From: Nocardiopsis metallicus
GTDB taxonomy: Bacteria; Actinomycetota; Actinomycetes; Streptosporangiales; Streptosporangiaceae
Assembly (NCBI RefSeq): GCF_014201115.1
Contig: NZ_JACHDO010000001.1
Span: 5,022,001-5,086,000 of the forward strand
Direction of reading: 5' to 3'
Length of the DNA: 64,000 bases
The notes under the pieces were generated by a model. That model had not been told where the DNA came from, searched no databases, and saw nothing but the letters and a program-made list of their open reading frames with translations. A program made the position numbers and the translations under genes. Position 1 is the first letter of the stretch. The number at the start of each line of letters is the position of its first letter. This document shows, one piece after another, positions 34,059 through 41,443 of the stretch.

Positions 34059-34526
34059 GTGGCGGTCGCCCTCCGGGGCGACCGAGGATCGCAACGTCCA
34101 CGGTGACCGCGTCGTTGACGCGCATCCGCCGTGGCGGTCGCCCTCCGGGGCGACCGAGGATCGCAACCAGGACCTCTACGGCTGGGCGGGGCATCTACGC
34201 TGGTGGCGGTCGCCCTCCGGGGCGACCGAGGATCGCAACCCTCCTGCCTGGTGGCGCGGCGCGCGGGGTTCCGGGTGGCGGTCGCCCTCCGGGGCGACCG
34301 AGGATCGCAACCGCCTCGGTCGGCGGTACCGGGGCGGGTGCGGCGGGTGGCGGTCGCCCTCCGGGGCGACCGAGGATCGCAACTACCGTGTACACGGTAG
34401 AAAGCCCGGAGGGTCCCGTGGCGGTCGCCCTCCGGGGCGACCGAGGATCGCAACCAGTTCCCGGACGCGCGCCACCAGTGCGGGCACGTGTGGCGGTCAC
34501 CCTCCGGGGCGACCGAGGATCTCGGC
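34059..34526 (+). CRISPR. CRISPR array, 7 repeats of 37 bp, 6 spacers, no cas genes in window
   Basis: Repeats start at 34059, 34131, 34203, 34275, 34347, 34418 and 34490. The consensus begins GTGGCGGTCGCCCTCCGGGG and ends CGACCGAGGATCGCAAC. Its centre is a perfect 9-bp stem (CGGTCGCCC / GGGCGACCG) with a TCCG loop. Spacers are 35, 35, 35, 35, 34 and 35 bases. The last repeat is degenerate (CACC for CGCC, altered 3' end), so the array reads left to right with its leader near 33950-34058. The repeat length and GATCGCAAC end argue against type I-E; the type cannot be fixed without cas genes. The first six repeats are identical. Confidence 0.97.
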
Positions 34527-34747
34527 ACCACCGCCTACCAGATGACTGTGGTGCCCAGGCGGACCTGGTGCGGATGGCGGTGGAGACCTTAGTCCCAGCG
34601 GTGGGGGCGGCGTCGACCGGCTGAACGCCGTAGCGCCCGTCGACGATAGGCTGGGATCGCTGCTCCCAGGAGGGCCGACGGCATACGGCGCGGCACCTGA
34701 CCACACTGAACGCCGGTGCGTCAGATTGTTGTTACGAGGGGTGAACG

Positions 34748-35773
34748 GTGATATCGGATCAACCAGAACTCGCGCTCGACCGCATCGAGTGCGCCGCTCG
34801 CACCCTGGGTGCGGGTGGTCTGGTCGCGTTCCCCACCGAGACCGTGTACGGGCTCGGCGCCGATGCCGAGAACGTCGGCGCTGTGGAGCGTGTCTTCGCG
34901 GTGAAGGGGCGGCCCACGACGCATCCGCTGATCGTGCACCTGGGCGGCGCGCATCAGCTCGCCGAGTGGGCGGCCGACGTGCCCGACACGGCGCACCTCA
35001 TCGCCGAACGCTTCTGGCCGGGTCCGCTGACGCTGGTGCTTCGGCGAGCGGACCGTGTTCCCCGCGCAGTCACCGGTGGCCTCGACACCGTCGCGCTGCG
35101 GGTGCCGAACCATCCGGTCGCCTTGGAGACGCTGACGGCTTTCGGCGGCGGGGTGGCGGCTCCGTCGGCCAACCGCTTCGGCGAGGTCAGCCCCACGACG
35201 GCCCGTCATGTCCGTGAGGGGTTGGGCGCGGACGTCGACTATGTGCTGGACGGTGGCCCGTGCTCGGTCGGCGTCGAGTCCACCATCGTCGATCTCACGG
35301 GTGAGCCGGCGATCCTGCGCCCCGGCGGTGTGAGCCGAGAGGATCTCGAACACGTACTGGGCCGTGCCGTGTCGGTGCGGGCCAAGAGCGCTGTTCGGGT
35401 TCCGGGCCAGTTCCCGTCGCACTACGCGCCGCGGGCCCGGGTTCTCCTGGTCGAGCCGGACCGGGTGCTCGACAACGCCGAACTCCTGGTGGGGCGAGGG
35501 CGCCGGGTCGGTGTCCTTCTTCCCCCCGAGTTCGCGGGTGACGCCGCTTCGTGTTCCGCGCGACACGTCATCGCGGTACCGGACTCGGCCGCACAGTACG
35601 CGCAGCGGCTCTATGAGTTCCTCCACGACTTCGACCGGCACGAATGTGAGGTCATCGTGGCATCGCTTCCCTCCCCGGAGGGGATCGGATCGGCGATCGC
35701 GGATCGGCTCGGCCGGGCGGCCGGGCCCCGTGATCAGGCGAGTCGCGACTCCGACCGATTCAACGGTCGTTGA
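34748..35773 (+). CDS. L-threonylcarbamoyladenylate synthase (Sua5/YwlC type)
   Basis: 341 aa, long two-domain form. Residues ~10-210 are the YrdC domain: AARTLGAGGLVAFPTETVYG, FAVKGRPTTHPLIVHL, FWPGPLTLVLRR, VALRVPNHPVALETLTAFGG, VAAPSANRFGEVSPTTARHV. A Sua5 C-terminal domain follows (SHYAPRARVLLVEPDRVL onward). It makes threonylcarbamoyl-AMP from Thr, bicarbonate and ATP for t6A37 in tRNA. The start GTG has AGGGG upstream. Actinomycetes usually carry a separate short TsaC in the prfA-atpB region, so this is probably an extra copy. Bicarbonate as a substrate is worth noting next to a carbon-uptake locus. Its 3' end overlaps murF by 14 bases, convergent. Confidence 0.93.
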   Translation: MISDQPELALDRIECAARTLGAGGLVAFPTETVYGLGADAENVGAVERVFAVKGRPTTHPLIVHLGGAHQLAEWAADVPDTAHLIAERFWPGPLTLVLRRADRVPRAVTGGLDTVALRVPNHPVALETLTAFGGGVAAPSANRFGEVSPTTARHVREGLGADVDYVLDGGPCSVGVESTIVDLTGEPAILRPGGVSREDLEHVLGRAVSVRAKSAVRVPGQFPSHYAPRARVLLVEPDRVLDNAELLVGRGRRVGVLLPPEFAGDAASCSARHVIAVPDSAAQYAQRLYEFLHDFDRHECEVIVASLPSPEGIGSAIADRLGRAAGPRDQASRDSDRFNGR

Positions 35774-37148
35774 GGGCGGCGACGAGGTCTTCGAGGCGGG
35801 CGGCCCGGGAGGCCTTGATCAAAACGAGATCGCCGGGGTGAAGGCCGCGGTGGAGGGCGTCGTGGGCCTGCCGTGCGTCACGGACGGAGACGATGTCGAG
35901 GTCGTCGCGTGCGGCGCGGGCGGCGTCGGCGATCAGGGCTGCGTGGTCATCGCCGACCACGACCAGGAGGTCGAGAGCGGCCTGTGCGGCGAGCACGCCC
36001 AGGTGGCGATGGGCGTGAGCGGCGTGCTCTCCGAGTTCGGCCATCTCTCCCAGGACCGCGATGCGGCGACGCGCGGTCACCGAGGCCAGCGCGGTGAGTG
36101 CGGCCGCCATTGAGTCCGGGTTCGCGTTGTACGCGTCGTGGATGAGGGTGACGCCGTCATCGCGGACGATGGTCTGCATGCGTCCGGCGGATCTGGGTCG
36201 CGCGTCGGTCAGAGCTTGGGCGATCATCGCGGTGTCCAGGCCCAGGCCATGAGCGGTCGCCGCGACGGCGAGCGCGTTGCCGATGTGGTGTCGGCCGGTG
36301 AGCGAGAGTGTGACGGGCGCGGCGCCCTCGGGGGTGCGCAGGGTGAATTCCGCGCGACCGTCCGGGGTGAGGCGCACGTCGCGGGCGTGCACGCGTGTCG
36401 GGCCGGGATGGTGGCTCCACCACAGGGGACGGGCACGGGTTCGGTCCGCCATGGCTGAGACGAGCGGATCGTCGGCGTTGAGGACGGCGAGGCCGCCGTG
36501 GTCGGCATCGGGGAGTCCGGCGACCAGTTCGCTCTTGGCCGCGGCGATCCCGGCCTGCCCGTCGGGGTACTGGCCGATGTGGGCGGTGCCGACGTTGAGC
36601 ACCACGCCTACATGGGGCGTGACCAGGTCGCACAGGTAGCCGAGGTGCCCGCGGCCCCGGGCGCCCATCTCCAGGACGAGGTAGCGCGTGTCGGGGGTGG
36701 CGCGCAGGACCGTGAGGGGGAATCCGAGTTCGTTGTTGTACGAACCGTCGGTGGCGGTGACGGGACCGTGGTGCGCCAGCACCTGGGCGGCGAGATCCTT
36801 GGTGCTGGTCTTTCCGTTCGATCCGGTGATGCCGATGACGGTCGCCGACAGCTGGCCTGCCACGTGGCGGGCCAGCGCGCCGAGCGCGACGGTGACATCG
36901 GCGACCTGGACGGCCGGGGCGGCCACCGGCCGTGAGGCGAGTACCAGCGCCGCGCCTGCGGCGATGGCGGCCGGGGCATGGTCGTGCCCATCGGTGTGCC
37001 GACCGGGGACCGCGGCGAACAGGCCCCCGGGGTGGACCCGGCGTGAGTCGATGCTCGCGGGTGCCGTGACCGGCAGCAGGGGGTCGGTGCCAGCGGTCAG
37101 GTGGCCTCCGGTGGCCGCGGCGATGGCGGTTGCGGTCAGAGGTATCAC
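35760..37148 (-). CDS. murF: UDP-MurNAc-tripeptide--D-Ala-D-Ala ligase
   Basis: 462 aa. N-terminal substrate domain (ASIDSRRVHPGGLFAAVPG), central ATPase domain with P-loop GITGSNGKTSTKD, EMGARGRGHL, NVGTAHIGQY and KSELV, and a C-terminal domain with DAYNANPDSMAAAL. It adds D-Ala-D-Ala to the peptidoglycan precursor in the cytoplasm. It stands outside a division/cell-wall cluster, so it is probably a second copy; extra MurF copies can accompany altered stem peptides, but no partner Ddl/VanX gene is in view. The adjoining duplicated HTH unit appears to have been truncated at this gene's 5' side. Confidence 0.92.
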   Translation of the reverse strand: MIPLTATAIAAATGGHLTAGTDPLLPVTAPASIDSRRVHPGGLFAAVPGRHTDGHDHAPAAIAAGAALVLASRPVAAPAVQVADVTVALGALARHVAGQLSATVIGITGSNGKTSTKDLAAQVLAHHGPVTATDGSYNNELGFPLTVLRATPDTRYLVLEMGARGRGHLGYLCDLVTPHVGVVLNVGTAHIGQYPDGQAGIAAAKSELVAGLPDADHGGLAVLNADDPLVSAMADRTRARPLWWSHHPGPTRVHARDVRLTPDGRAEFTLRTPEGAAPVTLSLTGRHHIGNALAVAATAHGLGLDTAMIAQALTDARPRSAGRMQTIVRDDGVTLIHDAYNANPDSMAAALTALASVTARRRIAVLGEMAELGEHAAHAHRHLGVLAAQAALDLLVVVGDDHAALIADAARAARDDLDIVSVRDARQAHDALHRGLHPGDLVLIKASRAARLEDLVAALNDR

Positions 37149-37169
37149 GTGGTCGGGCTCCTGCGCGCG

Positions 37170-37291
37170 AAGGCTCTCGGCTCGTCGGTGTCGACGTCGT
37201 CGGCGAGGGCCGGGACCGGGGCCCGCTGTTCGGCGTGTCGGGTGGCCAGTGCGGCGTGTGTGTCCGAGCAGGGCTGGGCGGTGGCGATCAC
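37170..37291 (-). pseudogene. DUF6671 N-terminal remnant (duplicate of 39822-40694)
   Basis: GTG at 37291 overlaps the HTH stop exactly as in the intact pair. The remnant reads SDTHAALATRHAEQRAPVPA then LADDVDTDE, matching SDARVALATRHAKERALGPA / LADDVDTDELG of the intact gene, with an internal in-frame deletion, and ends just before murF. Confidence 0.85.
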
Positions 37292-37587
37292 GCGACCTGG
37301 TCAGGGTCGATGCGGGTGCCGATGAGCACGGCCACGAGTTCCCCGATGGCGGTGTCGCGGTCCATCGGATGCCGCAGCGGCAACTCGGCGTGGAGCCGGT
37401 AGCGGTTGCGGCGCCCTTCGCGCTCCCGTTCCAGGTATCCGGCTTCGACGAGGTCCGCCACGATGCGCTGTGCGGCCCGTTCGGTGATGCCCACCTGCTC
37501 GGCGATGTCCCGCAGCCGGGCCTGGGGATCCCGTACCACGCACAGCAGTACGTGGGCGTGATTGGTGAGAAACGTCCACTCCTGCAT
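37288..37587 (-). CDS. Small HTH (MarR/winged-helix) regulator, copy 1
   Basis: 99 aa from ATG 37587. EWTFLTNHAHVLLCVVRDPQ, LRDIAEQVGITERAAQRIVA and DLVEAGYLEREREGRRNRYR form a winged helix with a basic wing. About 90% identical to the protein at 40691-40999. It is divergent from the universal stress gene across a region of the same architecture as that between the second copy and the carbon-uptake operon, so it probably controls both itself and that target. A longer frame to 37731 would cover the promoter region and is not preferred. Confidence 0.85.
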   Translation of the reverse strand: MQEWTFLTNHAHVLLCVVRDPQARLRDIAEQVGITERAAQRIVADLVEAGYLEREREGRRNRYRLHAELPLRHPMDRDTAIGELVAVLIGTRIDPDQVA

Positions 37588-37619
37588 GCTCAGTACCTTA
37601 CCCCACCTCCCCGTAGTGA

Positions 37620-37670
37620 GTATCGCGCTTTCTGACACGCGTATTTCATGTCGTACAATTCGTGTTGTGT
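37620..37670. promoter_or_regulatory. Divergent control region, HTH copy 1 / universal stress gene
   Basis: GTATC, then 24 bases, then TGTCGTAC (37649-37656) and ATxCxTGTxGTG: this matches the region at 41022-41073 base for base in spacing. The middle contains ACACGCGTATT, related to AATACGCGCTATT in the other copy. Probable operator of the twin HTH regulators. Confidence 0.65.
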
Positions 37671-37748
37671 GCCTCACACGTCGCCGATGGCGAGGGAGGT
37701 CATCGGGTGTGCGTGTAGGCGACGACCTCAACGAAGGATCGGATCGCC

Positions 37749-38633
37749 ATGACCGCCACCATCGTCGTCGGTGTCGACGGTTCGCCCGGCTCTGTGGCCG
37801 CTCTCGGTTGGGCTGCCGCGGAGGCCCGCTTCCGTCGCTCGAATCTGCGCCTGATGTACGCCTTGCAGGTGCCGCTCACCGTTCGCTCCTTCGGTGAATC
37901 GGATGCCGTGCAACCTACGGCCGCCCTTCGGGAGCGTGCGGAGTGCGCACTGGTGGAGGCTCGTCATCGGCTCGCCTTCCAGGCACCCAGGGTGCAGGTC
38001 GAGACGTCGGTGGCGTTGCGTCCGGCATTGGACGCTTTAGCGCTCGCGTCCCACGATGCCGAGCTCGTGGTGGTTGGCACGCACCGGTTCGGCGTGCTGG
38101 GCGGGCGTGCTTTCGGCTCGGTCGGTGGCAGATTGGCGGCCCGCGCCTGCTGCCCCGTGGTGGTGGTGCCTGCCGGTTGGGTGTCGCCGGACCACGGCTC
38201 GATCGTGGTGGGAGTGGACGGGTCGGCACACGGCGACGCCGCGTTGCGGTTCGCCCTTGCCGAAGCCGTTCACCGGTCGGCCGGGGTGGTGGCCGTCCGC
38301 GCCTACCACGTCACGTTGCCGGGAGCGATCGACAACCCGTACGCCTACAGGAAGGCCGCTGAGCGGGAACACCGGTGCGCTGAGGATCTGGCCCAGGAGG
38401 CCGTCGAGCGGGCTCTGGCCGTGACGGGGCTGGTCGTGCCCGTCGTCGCGCGCGCAGCGGTCGGCCGCCCCGCCGACGTGATGATCGCTGCGTCGCGCGG
38501 AGCGGAGCTCCTCGTGGTGGGTTGCCGAGGGCGCGGTCCGCTCCACAACCTGCTGCTGAGGTCGGATGGTCAAGGAGTGCTCCGCCGCGCCACCCGTCCG
38601 GTGGCGGTCGTCCGAGCCGACTCGGCCTCGTGA
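37749..38633 (+). CDS. Universal stress protein, tandem UspA domains
   Basis: 294 aa with two UspA domains: IVVGVDGSPGSVAALGWAAA ... VVVGTHRFGVLGGRAFGSVG and IVVGVDGSAHGDAALRFALA ... LLVVGCRGRGPLHNLLLRSD. The nucleotide-binding G-2x-G-9x-G(S/T) pattern is recognisable in the first (GTHRFGVLGGRAFGSVG) and partly in the second. ATP-binding tandem USPs of this kind mark hypoxic or dormancy regulons in mycobacteria. It is divergent from HTH copy 1. GAAGGA lies ahead of the ATG. Confidence 0.92.
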   Translation: MTATIVVGVDGSPGSVAALGWAAAEARFRRSNLRLMYALQVPLTVRSFGESDAVQPTAALRERAECALVEARHRLAFQAPRVQVETSVALRPALDALALASHDAELVVVGTHRFGVLGGRAFGSVGGRLAARACCPVVVVPAGWVSPDHGSIVVGVDGSAHGDAALRFALAEAVHRSAGVVAVRAYHVTLPGAIDNPYAYRKAAEREHRCAEDLAQEAVERALAVTGLVVPVVARAAVGRPADVMIAASRGAELLVVGCRGRGPLHNLLLRSDGQGVLRRATRPVAVVRADSAS

Positions 38634-38696
38634 CCACGCCGCCGGCGGGCGGCGGACTGTGGCCGTGCATCGACGTTCTGCGGCGCTCGGCCCGGC

Positions 38697-39716
38697 TCAC
38701 GGCTCTTCGGTGGTGTCGTCGGGCCCGGCCTCGGCGTCGTGCGCGCGAAGTGAGCCCGCGTGGGCTTTGGCCGTCGGGTCGCGGCGGGTCTTGGCCAGGC
38801 TCGCCACGGTGACCACGACCAGGATCACGACGATCACCGCCAGGCTCGCCAGCGTCGGGATCTCCGGGACCCGTTCGTCCAGGTCTACGTGGGCCCAGTG
38901 CAGGAGCAACTTCGCGCCGATGAACATCAGGATCAGCGCCAGCCCGGTCGAGAGGTACACCAGCCGGTCGAGCAAGCCCTTCACCAGGAAGAACAGTGCG
39001 CGAAGCCCGAGCAGGGCGAACGCGTTCGCGGTGAACACGATGTAGGGCTCCTGGGTGATCCCGAAGACCGCGGGGATCGAGTCCACGGCGAACAGCAGGT
39101 CGGCGGTGCCGATCGCGATCAGCACGATGAGCATCGGCGTGACCATGCGGCGGCCGTCGACCCTGGTGAAGAGCTTGCCGCCGACGAACCCGTCGGTGAC
39201 CGGCAGGACCCGCCGGGCCAGACGCACCACGGCGTTGTCCTCGATCTCGGGGTCCTCGTCGCGGTGTCGGTACAACTGGATCGCCGTGTAGATCAACAAC
39301 AGGCCGAACACGAGGAACATGAAGGAGAACAGCGCCAGCAGTGCGGCTCCGAGTGCGATGAACACCGCCCGCATGGCCAGGGCGAGCACGATGCCGAAGG
39401 TCAACACCTTGTGCTGATGCTCGGTCGGCACCGCGAAGGTGGTGATGATGATGACGAAGACGAAGAGGTTGTCGACGGACAGGCTCTTCTCCACCAGGTA
39501 GCCGACGAAGTACTCGGTGCCGAACTCGCCGCCGTAGCGCAGGGTGAACCACACACCGAAGATCAGGGCCACCGCGATGTAGAAGACCGACCACGCGGTC
39601 GCCTCCCTGAACCCGACGTGGTGCGGTTTCAGTCAGGCGATGGTCAGGTCGGCGGCGAGCAGGGTCACGATCACGGCGATCGTGACGATCCACGTGGTGA
39701 TGCCGATGTCGAGCAT
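38697..39716 (-). pseudogene. TerC-family membrane protein with in-frame TGA at codon 28
   Basis: ATG 39716 with AGAGGA upstream starts MLDIGITTWIVTIAVIVTLL, AADLTIA, then TGA (39633-39635), then LKPHHVGFREATAWSVFYIA and the rest of a ~339-residue TerC protein with about eight further helices. Asp residues of the transport core are kept (KSLSVDNLFVF, ADLLFAVDSIPAVFG). TerC proteins are linked to metal (Mn) export and tellurite resistance. The stop falls after the first helix, in a TGA-C context known to be leaky, so readthrough, internal start, mutation or sequence error are all possible. Only the first helix would be lost from an internal start. Confidence 0.85.
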
Positions 39717-39821
39717 GTCAGTCCTCTCGCGACGGCCGGTGGGGCACCGTACCGGGAATCCGGTGTCCGCCGGCGGGTCCTGTCGACGGTCGAGTCGGCG
39801 ACGCCGGACCGCGGGTTTCGA

Positions 39822-40694
39822 TCATGGATTGCACCCGTCGCAGAACGTGGGGTCGGTGCTGACCCGCCCGTCGTCTCGGGGGTGGCGGCTGCGGTGAGGA
39901 CACCGCGGGCATCCGTGGATGACGGCGAGGGTCAGGGACGTGGGTTCGGAGCAACTGTCGCACGGAAGCCCGGGCTCTCGGTCCACCTGGCCGTATCCGG
40001 GGGTTCCGCAGGCGGGGCACAACGTGGCGAGGCGGTGGGTGAGCCGGTCGGCGAGCAGGCCGATCTCGCGCATGCGCGTGGGATTGAGGTGGGCGCGCAT
40101 GTCGGTCTCCAGACGGGCCAGGCCGTCCGCGGAGCGCACCGCGCACTCGTCGATCGCGGCGGCCAGTTCGACGCGGGTCCGGATGCCCTTGCGGATGGGG
40201 CCGGGGTCCTGCGGGTCGATCGGGGCATGGGGGCGCACGATCATCGCGTGGTCGCCGAAACCGGTCCGGTCCAAAAACGCCTCGGTGGTCTCATCGATGT
40301 GACGGGCGGTGGTGTGGGCGAAGTTGGTGGGGCCCAGGCGGCGCTCCACGATGCACAGGTTTCGGGCGGTGTCGAGGAAGGCGAGGATCTCGTCGCCGGC
40401 ACTGAGCATCGGAGCCATGGGATGGGGACCGAAGGAACCTTCGCTGGCCACGGCGAGACCGAGGCCGGTCGACCGCAGGGCGAGGCGCGCCTTGCGCACG
40501 GCGGTCACGGACGGCGATGCCGCGCGCGGGACCTCACCGGTGAAAGTCCCCAGCTCGTCGGTGTCGACGTCGTCGGCGAGGACCAGGCGCAGACCCGGGA
40601 TGCGGGCCAGGGCCGGGCCCAGGGCCCGCTCTTTGGCGTGTCGGGTGGCCAGTGCGACGCGTGCGTCCGAGTAGGGGTGGGCGGTGGTGGTCAC
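39822..40694 (-). CDS. DUF6671 family protein with zinc ribbons
   Basis: 290 aa, GTG start overlapping the HTH stop, so the two are co-translated. RVALATRHAKERALGPALAR, TDELGTFTGEVPRA, KARLALRSTGLGLAVASEGS then FGPHP, MRAHLNPTRMREIGLLADRL, and four Cys-rich motifs at the C-terminus (CPACGTPGYG, CDSCSEPT, CPRCPHR, CDGC). I associate this pattern with DUF6671, which has no known function. The Cys pairs should bind zinc. Partner of HTH copy 2; the duplicated copy near murF is truncated. Confidence 0.72.
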   Translation of the reverse strand: MTTTAHPYSDARVALATRHAKERALGPALARIPGLRLVLADDVDTDELGTFTGEVPRAASPSVTAVRKARLALRSTGLGLAVASEGSFGPHPMAPMLSAGDEILAFLDTARNLCIVERRLGPTNFAHTTARHIDETTEAFLDRTGFGDHAMIVRPHAPIDPQDPGPIRKGIRTRVELAAAIDECAVRSADGLARLETDMRAHLNPTRMREIGLLADRLTHRLATLCPACGTPGYGQVDREPGLPCDSCSEPTSLTLAVIHGCPRCPHRSRHPRDDGRVSTDPTFCDGCNP

Positions 40695-40999
40695 AGGGCC
40701 TGGTCAGGGCCGTTGCGGGGACTGATGAGCATGGCCATCAGTTCTCCTATGGCGGTGTCGCGGTCCATCGGATGCCGTAGTGACAACTCGGCGTGGAGCC
40801 GGTAGCGGTTGCGGCGCCCTTCGCGCTCTCGTTCCAGGTATCCGGCTTCGACGAGGTCCGCCATGATGCGCTGTGCGGCCCGTTCGGTGATGCCCACCTG
40901 CTCGGCGATGTCCCGCAGCCGGGCCTGGGGATCCCGCACCACGCACAGCAGTACGTGGGCGTGGTTGGTGAGGAAGGTCCACTCCTGCATATCCGCCAT
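40691..40999 (-). CDS. Small HTH (MarR/winged-helix) regulator, copy 2
   Basis: 102 aa from ATG 40999 (GGGG upstream; MADMQEWTF), with ATG 40990 as alternative. Same winged helix as copy 1 (RDIAEQVGITERAAQRIMAD). It overlaps the DUF6671 gene downstream by four bases and is divergent from the small ORF and the DabB-DabA genes. Confidence 0.87.
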   Translation of the reverse strand: MADMQEWTFLTNHAHVLLCVVRDPQARLRDIAEQVGITERAAQRIMADLVEAGYLEREREGRRNRYRLHAELSLRHPMDRDTAIGELMAMLISPRNGPDQAL

Positions 41000-41021
41000 G
41001 GCACCCCGTCCCAGGTAACCC

Positions 41022-41073
41022 GTATCACGATTTTCAATACGCGCTATTGGTGTCGTACGATCCATGTCGTGTA
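41022..41073. promoter_or_regulatory. Divergent control region, HTH copy 2 / carbon-uptake operon
   Basis: GTATC, 24 bases, TGTCGTAC (41051-41058), then GATCCATGTCGTGT; the counterpart of 37620-37670. A further ATCGTAACACGCG follows, so two or more repeats of a TCGTA/ACGCG element are present. Confidence 0.65.
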
Positions 41074-41116
41074 TCGTAACACGCGTCATCAGTGTCGTGC
41101 TTGGGAGGTGGGTGTC

Positions 41117-41443
41117 ATGGGTGTCATGGGCGGCGTCGGGATGACGTGTGTGCCGACCCGGGGTGAGCCGACGGCCGACGAGGCTTCGCGGGGTCGGGTG
41201 CACCGGTGGCCCCCGTCACCGGACACGGCGATCGGCACCGGCTTGCCGGGCGCCCTCGGGCCGGAACGAGGACGGCCACTGCGCCGCGTGACCAGCGGTG
41301 AGCCCGAACGGGTGCGGAGCAGCGGTTTCCACGGGTGCGCTTTGCCCGCACATCCCCCGGAAGCCCTCGCCACCGACGTCACCGCGGCCCCGGCCTCGGG
41401 TCGCGCCGCGAAGGGCGCTGAGACGGAAGGTGCGGCCGCGTGA
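41117..41443 (+). CDS. Hypothetical small protein ahead of DabB
   Basis: 108 aa from ATG 41117, which has a strong GGAGGTG seven bases upstream. The stop overlaps the DabB start as GTGA, the usual sign of translational coupling. The sequence (GVMGGVGMTCVPTRGEPTAD onward) is rich in Pro/Arg/Gly and has no recognisable domain or membrane segment. It could be a coupling leader or a real small subunit. Confidence 0.5.
   Translation: MGVMGGVGMTCVPTRGEPTADEASRGRVHRWPPSPDTAIGTGLPGALGPERGRPLRRVTSGEPERVRSSGFHGCALPAHPPEALATDVTAAPASGRAAKGAETEGAAA

Noticed and set aside
37588..37731. N-terminal extension of HTH copy 1 to 37731
   Set aside because: It would translate the divergent control region; copy 2 has no matching extension.
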